The notes under the pieces: generated by a model
Databases searched by the model: none
Told to the model about the DNA's origin: nothing
What the model saw: the letters and a program-made list of their open reading frames with translations, nothing else
Shown: piece after piece, positions 6,622 through 10,939 of the stretch
Layout of the letters: every line of letters starts with the position of its first letter
Numbering within the stretch: position 1 is the stretch's first letter
Made by a program: the position numbers and the translations under genes
From: CAZLNO01 sp964561005
Lineage (GTDB): Bacteria; Pseudomonadota; Alphaproteobacteria; Kiloniellales; Rhodovibrionaceae
NCBI GenBank assembly: GCA_964561005.1
Contig: CAZLNO010000114.1
Location: 1-10,939 of the forward strand
Direction: 5' to 3'
DNA length: 10,939 nucleotides

Positions 6622-7320
6622 ATGCTCACCGTGACCGATCTCGAAGCCGCCTACGGCCCCGTCCCGGTCCTCACCGGCGTGAGCCTGCAGCTCGCCGACC
6701 GGGAGATCGCCGTCCTGTTCGGGCGCAACGGGGTGGGGAAGACCACGCTGATGCGCGCCCTCGTCGGCCTGGTGAAGCCCTCGGCCGGCCGGGTGGAGCT
6801 GGACGGCAAGGAGGTCACCGGCTGGCCGCCCCACCGCATCGTCCGCGAGCGGGTCGCCTACGTGCCCCAGGGCCGCGGCATCTTTCCCAAGCTGACGGTT
6901 CTGGAGAACCTGCTGATCGGCACGCGGGCGCGCGGCGACGGCTCCAGCGACATTCCGGACGAGGTGTTCGCCATGTTCCCCTGGCTGCGCGAACGCCTGC
7001 ACCAGGCCGGCGGCACGCTCTCGGGCGGCCAGCAGCAGATGCTCGCCCTCGCCCGCGCGATGTGCGGGCGGCCCAGATACCTCCTGCTGGACGAACCCTC
7101 GGAAGGCATTCAGCCCACGATCGTCCAGCAGATCGGCGACATCATCGCCGATCTGCGCGCGAAGGCGGGCATCTCCGTCCTGCTGGTGGAACAGAATCTG
7201 GATCTGGGGCTCAGGCTCGCGGATCGTTGCCTCGTCATGGAAAAGGGAGCGATCGCCTACGAGGGCTCCCCCGAGGAGTTCCAGGACGAGGCGCTACTCC
7301 GGCGCTACCTGGCGATCTAG
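6622..7320 (+). CDS. ABC transporter ATP-binding protein, LivF/UrtE type
   Basis: 232 residues, starting 3 bases after the previous stop; no strong ribosome binding site is seen, so it may depend on upstream translation. It is the second ATPase of the importer. Walker A is GRNGVGKT (34-41), the Q-loop glutamine is residue 83, the signature is the canonical LSGGQ (133-137), and Walker B ends LLLDE at 154-158. The switch position is glutamine (LLVEQN, Q191) rather than histidine, which is normal for the LivF/UrtE group and not a defect. GRNGVGKTTLM, GRGIFPKLTV and DEPSEGIQPTI are the UrtE forms; LivF normally has SLGLAP in the last. Together with the neighbouring ATPase this supports a urea/amide-type transporter. 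A 27-base gap with a strong binding site follows before the substrate-binding gene. Confidence 0.93.
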   Translation: MLTVTDLEAAYGPVPVLTGVSLQLADREIAVLFGRNGVGKTTLMRALVGLVKPSAGRVELDGKEVTGWPPHRIVRERVAYVPQGRGIFPKLTVLENLLIGTRARGDGSSDIPDEVFAMFPWLRERLHQAGGTLSGGQQQMLALARAMCGRPRYLLLDEPSEGIQPTIVQQIGDIIADLRAKAGISVLLVEQNLDLGLRLADRCLVMEKGAIAYEGSPEEFQDEALLRRYLAI

Positions 7321-7347
7321 CGCGGGCAACCAAGGGAGGCTCGACCC

Positions 7348-8574
7348 ATGACCGACGACAACCGCCAAGGACCGAAGGCCCTGGCCGGCAAGACCCCGCT
7401 GGTCGACCGGCGCACCACCATCAAGACCGTGGGCGGCGCCGCCGCCCTGGCCGCCACGGGGCTCGGGTTCCCCGCGATCCTCAAGGCGCAGGACCAGGTG
7501 AAGATCGGTTTCCTCACCGCGCTGACCGGCCTGGAGACGATTCTGGGCGAGACCCAGCTCAATTGCTTCAAAATGGCCGTGGACGAGATCAACGAGCAGG
7601 GCGGCGCCAACGGCCGCGAGGTGACCTACGTGGTGGAGGACGACCAGACCTCCACCCAGGGCACGATCGACAAGGCCCGCAAGCTGATCCACCAGGACCA
7701 GGTCGACGTCATCATCGGCCTGATCGCCAGCCTGGAGCACGTCGCCGCCCGCTCGGTCACCCGTCCGGCGCGCAAGCTGCTGATGTACACGACGTACTAC
7801 GAGGGCGGAGTCTGCGAGCCCTATTTCGTCGGCACCGGCCAGGTGCCCAACCAGCAGATCGACCCCATGGTGCCCTGGCTGACCGAGAACGTGGGCAAGA
7901 GCGTCTACATCATCGGCTCGGACTACATCTGGCCGCGCGAGAGCGCCAAGGCGATCCAGGCCGCCTTCGAGGCGCGGGGCGGCAAGGTCCTGGGCATCCA
8001 GTTCTTCCCCTTCGGCACCCAGGACTTCGGTCCGGTGTTCGAGGACATTCGCCAGAAGAAGCCGGACATGGTCTGGACGATGATCGCCGGCGCCGACGGG
8101 GTGACCGTCGTCAAGCAGTACCGCAGCTTCGAAATGGCGCCGCAACTGGTGGGCAACGGCTGGGACCCGGTCTACAGCTTCTCCCATCCCGAGCTGGTGC
8201 GGGGCGCGATTTCCAACCAGTCCTACTTCATGGACATCGACACCCCGGAGAACCGGGCGTTCGTCAAGAACTACCAGGCGCGCTATGGCGCGGACAAACC
8301 GGTGAACGCCATCGGGGAGGCGGCCTATGATGCCGCCTGGCTGTACACCAAGGCCGTCGCCAAGGCCGACAGCACCGACGACGCCAAGGTGATCGAGGCC
8401 CTTCCCAAGGTCGAGTTCGACGCCCCGCAGGGCCCGGTGCGCATCTCGGCGAAGAACAACCACATGGTCTGCAACAGCATCCTGGCGCGCGGGGCCGGCA
8501 AGACCTGGGACGTGATCAAGGACTTCGGTCAGATTCCGCCGGAAATTCCCGGCTGCGATCTGACGAAGGGCTGA
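7348..8574 (+). CDS. Tat-exported periplasmic substrate-binding protein, AmiC/UrtA/FmdD-like
   Basis: 408 residues. ATG 7348 has GGGAGG (7334-7339) 8 bases upstream, the strongest binding site in the operon, which fits the excess of binding protein over transporter. A twin-arginine signal is visible: DRRTTIK at 20-26, then a hydrophobic stretch to about residue 45, with cleavage probably after LKA (47). The mature part is a type I periplasmic binding fold of the Peripla_BP_5/6 kind. Motifs shared with AmiC, UrtA and FmdD are YYEGG (150-154), VPNQQIDP (166-173), GSDYIWPRES (190-199), the IDTPENRAFV segment (297-306) and FDAPQGPVRIS then NNH (357-372). These proteins bind urea or short amides, unlike LivJ, which binds leucine. 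The binding residues for this particular ligand cannot be named from sequence alone. It captures the solute and delivers it to the two permeases encoded upstream. Confidence 0.92.
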   Translation: MTDDNRQGPKALAGKTPLVDRRTTIKTVGGAAALAATGLGFPAILKAQDQVKIGFLTALTGLETILGETQLNCFKMAVDEINEQGGANGREVTYVVEDDQTSTQGTIDKARKLIHQDQVDVIIGLIASLEHVAARSVTRPARKLLMYTTYYEGGVCEPYFVGTGQVPNQQIDPMVPWLTENVGKSVYIIGSDYIWPRESAKAIQAAFEARGGKVLGIQFFPFGTQDFGPVFEDIRQKKPDMVWTMIAGADGVTVVKQYRSFEMAPQLVGNGWDPVYSFSHPELVRGAISNQSYFMDIDTPENRAFVKNYQARYGADKPVNAIGEAAYDAAWLYTKAVAKADSTDDAKVIEALPKVEFDAPQGPVRISAKNNHMVCNSILARGAGKTWDVIKDFGQIPPEIPGCDLTKG

Positions 8575-8582
8575 GGTCGGGG

Positions 8583-9938
8583 GTGCTGGACCTGGAAACC
8601 TGCGGGCTCGCGGACGCCGTCGCGGCGTTGCGGGCCCGCGAGATCGGCGCGGTCGAGCTGCTGGAACATGTGCTCGGCCGCGTCGAGCAGAGCAACGGCC
8701 GGCTCGGGGCGGTGACCGAGGTCCTGGCCGAGACGGCCCGGGCCGAGGCGGCGCGCGTCGACGCGGCCCGGCAGGCGGGAGAGCCGCTTCCCCAACTCGC
8801 CGGCGTGCCCATCGCGGTGAAGGAGATCATCGACACCACGCCGGCGCGCTGTTCCAGCGGACTGCCGTTCCTGGCCGATTATGTTCCGCAGCGGGACGCC
8901 GAGGTGGTTCGGCGTCTGCGTCGCGCGGGGGCGGTGATCGTGGGGGTGGCGGCCAGCGACCCCGGCGCCTTCGGCGTGCATACGCCGAGCGTGCAGCACC
9001 CCCAGGCGCCCGGCTACAACGTCGGCGGCTCCAGCGGCGGCTCGGCGGCCGCCGTGGCGGCGGGATTCGCGCTGGGAAGCCTGGGCACCGACACCGGCGG
9101 CAGCATCCGCATTCCCGCCGCCTGCTGCAGCCTGGCGGGCTTCAAGCCCACCTACGGCCGCGGCTCGCTCAAGGGCATCCGGCCGCTGGCCTGGTCGCTC
9201 GACCATGTCGGGCCGATCGCGCGGCGGGTCCGGGACCTGGCTCCCGTGCAGGCCGTGCTGGACTCGCGCTTCGTCCCGCCGGCCCGCCCGGTCCCCGGCA
9301 CCGCCTGGCGCCTTGGCCACGATCCGGCCTATGCGGCCGATGCCGCGCCGGAGGTCCGCGCCGCCGCTGAGCGGCGCCTCGACGAGCTGGCGCGCCGGGG
9401 ACACACGCTGCGCGAGATCGAGCTGCCCGGCCCCGACGAAATCCTGGACCAGCACATGGTCAATCTTCCCAGCGAGGCGGCCGCCTACTACTTCGACGCG
9501 TTCCCGGACCAGCCCCTGGGGGATTATCCCCCCGTCCCGCGGGAAACCCTGGAGCTGGCCCGCCGGCAGCACGGCTACGAATACGTGCAGGCCGAGCGCA
9601 ACCGCGCCGCCGCCCGCCGGCGGGTCGACCGGGTGCTGCGCGACGTGGACGCCATCCTGGTCCCGACGCTTCCGGTGCGCGCGCCCGAACGGGAGGCCGA
9701 GACGATCACCCTGGCCGGGCGCGAGCATCCCGCCCTGCTGGCGCTGATCCGCTATACCTGCGCCTTCGACCAGACGGGCCACCCGGTGGTCGCGATGCCG
9801 ATCACCGAGCGCGACGCGGATGGACTGAGCGTCTCCCTTCAGATCGTGGGGCGGCGCGGCCAGGATGCGGCGCTCCTGGGCTTCGCCGAAGAGCTGGAGG
9901 CGGAACTGGGACCGGAGATCGGCTACGCCACGGCGTGA
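8583..9938 (+). CDS. Amidase-signature family hydrolase
   Basis: 451 residues, begins at GTG 8583 with GAGG 6 bases upstream (overlapping the previous stop), 8 bases after the binding-protein gene. The Ser-cisSer-Lys triad is complete: Lys80 in GVPIAVKEIID, Ser150 in VGGSSGGSAAAVAAG, and nucleophile Ser174 in GTDTGGSIRIP, with the usual 24-residue spacing between the serines. FKPTYGR (187-193) and the C-terminal TGHPVVAMPI and GLSVSLQIVGR segments are also typical. No signal peptide is seen, so it acts in the cytoplasm, hydrolysing a C-N amide bond to an acid plus ammonia or an amine. It lacks the extra C-terminal domain of allophanate hydrolase and is not followed by GatB or GatC, so I do not call it AtzF or GatA. 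Sitting last in a transporter operon, it probably acts on what the transporter brings in. Substrate unknown. Confidence 0.93.
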   Translation: MLDLETCGLADAVAALRAREIGAVELLEHVLGRVEQSNGRLGAVTEVLAETARAEAARVDAARQAGEPLPQLAGVPIAVKEIIDTTPARCSSGLPFLADYVPQRDAEVVRRLRRAGAVIVGVAASDPGAFGVHTPSVQHPQAPGYNVGGSSGGSAAAVAAGFALGSLGTDTGGSIRIPAACCSLAGFKPTYGRGSLKGIRPLAWSLDHVGPIARRVRDLAPVQAVLDSRFVPPARPVPGTAWRLGHDPAYAADAAPEVRAAAERRLDELARRGHTLREIELPGPDEILDQHMVNLPSEAAAYYFDAFPDQPLGDYPPVPRETLELARRQHGYEYVQAERNRAAARRRVDRVLRDVDAILVPTLPVRAPEREAETITLAGREHPALLALIRYTCAFDQTGHPVVAMPITERDADGLSVSLQIVGRRGQDAALLGFAEELEAELGPEIGYATA

Positions 9939-9965
9939 TGCCAGCGGCCGCGCCGCCGCCGGCAC

Positions 9966-10751
9966 CTAGAGCAGGAAGTGTCCTTCCACCTGCTGTTCCA
10001 GGTCGCGGGCATAGCCGCCCGCCTCGCGGATATGCCAGTCCATGAGCCGCCGCGCCTCGTCCCGGTCGCCGCGCCGGAAGGCTTCCAGAAGGCTGGCGTG
10101 CGCCTCCACGTTGTGGCAGGAGAAGGCGTCGTCGCTGGTCTCGAACATCTGCTTGTAGAGGACCACGTCGCGCAGCAGGTCGTTGACGAAGGCGCAGACG
10201 AAGGACAGCAGCGGGTCGGGACAGACGCCGGTCAGGATGGAATGGAACTCCAGCTCCGCGACACGGTGGGCGCGCCAGTCCGCCTCGCCCCGCAGGCCGG
10301 CCCGACAGGTCGTGAGCGTCGCCTCGAGCCGGCCCATCACATCCTCGTTCATCCTGTCGGCGACCTGGCCGGCCAGCGCCGGCTCGACCATCTGGCGCAG
10401 GTTGTAGATCTGGGTCCAGGAGAGGTTCTGGCCGTAGAAGTAGCCGCGCAGGAACTGGCTGGCGCGCTCGTAGGACATCGCCGTGACCCGGGCGCCGCCG
10501 CCGGCGCCGGGATGAACCTCGATGAGCCCCTGGAACTCCAGCGCCTTCAGGGCCTCGCGAACCGTGCCGCGGCTGCTGCGAAAGATCTCGATCAGCTCGC
10601 GTTCCTGGGGCAGGCGGTCGCCGGGCGCCATTTGCCGGGTGACGATCCACCGCTTGATCTCCTCGGCGATGGCATCCGAGAGCTTTCGGCGCTGAAGGGG
10701 AAGAGGACCCATTCCGGACATCGCATCCACCCGAGAATCCATGCCAATCAT
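9966..10751 (-). CDS. GntR-family transcriptional regulator with FCD ligand-binding domain
   Basis: 261 residues from ATG 10751. Starts at 10742 (residue 4), 10721 (residue 11, with GGTGGA just upstream) or 10712 are also possible; no good binding site precedes 10751, so the true start may be one of these. The N-terminal winged helix (about 23-90) has PGDRLPQERELIEIF, then SSRGTVREALKALEFQGLIEV. The C-terminal all-helical FCD domain (about 115-255) has candidate metal ligands Glu166, His170 (ELEFH), His218 (EAHASLLEA) and His240 (MDWHI); the first is usually Asp. FCD regulators sense small organic acids and similar metabolites and usually repress nearby catabolic or transport genes. It is convergent to the amidase, 27 bases away, and most likely controls the transporter/amidase operon and itself. 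Confidence 0.9.
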   Translation of the reverse strand: MIGMDSRVDAMSGMGPLPLQRRKLSDAIAEEIKRWIVTRQMAPGDRLPQERELIEIFRSSRGTVREALKALEFQGLIEVHPGAGGGARVTAMSYERASQFLRGYFYGQNLSWTQIYNLRQMVEPALAGQVADRMNEDVMGRLEATLTTCRAGLRGEADWRAHRVAELEFHSILTGVCPDPLLSFVCAFVNDLLRDVVLYKQMFETSDDAFSCHNVEAHASLLEAFRRGDRDEARRLMDWHIREAGGYARDLEQQVEGHFLL

Positions 10752-10766
10752 GATAATGTTTACAAG
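10749..10766 (-). promoter_or_regulatory. AT-rich start region of the regulator gene with CATGATAAT; candidate autoregulatory operator
   Basis: The plus strand reads CATGATAATGTTTACAAG here, an AT-rich island in GC-rich DNA. It contains an exact copy of the 9-mer found just downstream of the operon promoter candidate (3980-3988). ATCATGAT (10748-10755, one base shifted) is a perfect palindrome. On the minus strand TTGTAAACATTAT could serve as a -10 region. No convincing -35 was seen. The overlap with the first possible start codon suggests that translation really begins further downstream. Confidence 0.35.
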
Positions 10767-10907
10767 CGATCCTGGGATAGGGAAACCGGAAGGTGGCCTG
10801 GCGCGGGTGCCCCATCCCTGAAGCCGCCGACGCTACGAGGCCGGACACGCAAGACCTCCTGGCCGCGATGACAGTGGCCGTATCATACCGCCCGACATTT
10901 GAACAGA

Positions 10908-10939
10908 CTCGTCCTTCGACAAGCTCAGGACGAGGTCCT
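10908..10939. repeat. REP-like palindromic intergenic repeat, continuing past the window
   Basis: CTCGTCCT (10908-10915) and AGGACGAG (10927-10934) form a perfect 8-bp stem around the 11-base loop TCGACAAGCTC. The sequence CTTCGACAAGCTCAGGACGAG is of a kind found in many copies in the intergenic DNA of numerous proteobacterial genomes. A second, overlapping inverted repeat AGGAC-GAG-GTCCT occupies 10927-10939 and may begin another unit beyond the edge. It may act as a transcription terminator or mRNA end for a gene to the right. Confidence 0.6.

Noticed and set aside
6336..8330. A 664-codon plus-strand frame crossing both ATPase genes and the binding-protein gene
   Set aside because: It is out of frame with three genes that have complete ABC and binding-protein motifs, and its Arg/Gly/Pro-rich product is typical of a GC-rich shadow frame.
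8583..9938. Naming the amidase as GatA or allophanate hydrolase
   Set aside because: No GatB or GatC is present, there is no allophanate-specific C-terminal domain, and no urea carboxylase is adjacent; the amidase-signature family is broad.
9939..9965. Possible bidirectional terminator between the convergent amidase and regulator genes
   Set aside because: The 27-base gap is GC-rich, but I found no clean stem followed by a T-run on either strand.
9978..10871. Plus-strand open frame opposite the GntR regulator
   Set aside because: The minus strand has a clear winged helix and FCD domain; the plus frame has no motif.

Overview
The window looks like chromosomal DNA of a very GC-rich Gram-negative bacterium, most likely an alphaproteobacterium. 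The order-level placement is a guess from codon usage, the DUF4214/FG-GAP protein, the Urt/Fmd-style transporter and a palindromic intergenic repeat at the right edge. No rRNA, tRNA, CRISPR array, transposase or phage gene was seen.

Left part (1-3520, minus strand). The window opens with the N-terminal 107 codons of a methionine-rich protein that runs off the left edge. Behind it lies a 1005-residue protein built from seven FG-GAP calcium repeats, then seven SBBP-type repeats, then two DUF4214 units. It has no N-terminal signal peptide, which fits a type I secreted or surface-associated protein.

Middle (3521-4037). A roughly 500-base divergent intergenic region. It holds a 16-bp-period direct repeat, a hairpin with a T-run facing the FG-GAP gene, a TTGACG-N16-GATAGC promoter candidate, and a strikingly AT-rich patch just downstream of that promoter.

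Right part (4038-9938, plus strand). Six genes packed as one operon: two membrane permeases, two ATPases, a Tat-type substrate-binding protein and an amidase-signature hydrolase. Start/stop overlaps (GTGA, ATGA) and short gaps (3, 27 and 8 bases) indicate coupled expression. An automatic annotation would probably say 'branched-chain amino acid transporter'. Sequence details (HGQKQWLEI signature in one ATPase, SEGIQP in the other, AmiC/UrtA-like motifs in the binding protein) instead point to the urea/short-chain-amide branch. With the amidase, the simplest reading is import of an amide-bearing compound followed by its hydrolysis. The substrate is unknown.

Convergent to the amidase is a GntR/FCD-family regulator (9966-10751, minus). 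Its start region and the operon promoter region share the 9-mer CATGATAAT, a candidate operator. The right edge carries an inverted repeat of the CTTCGACAAGCTCAGGACGAG type.
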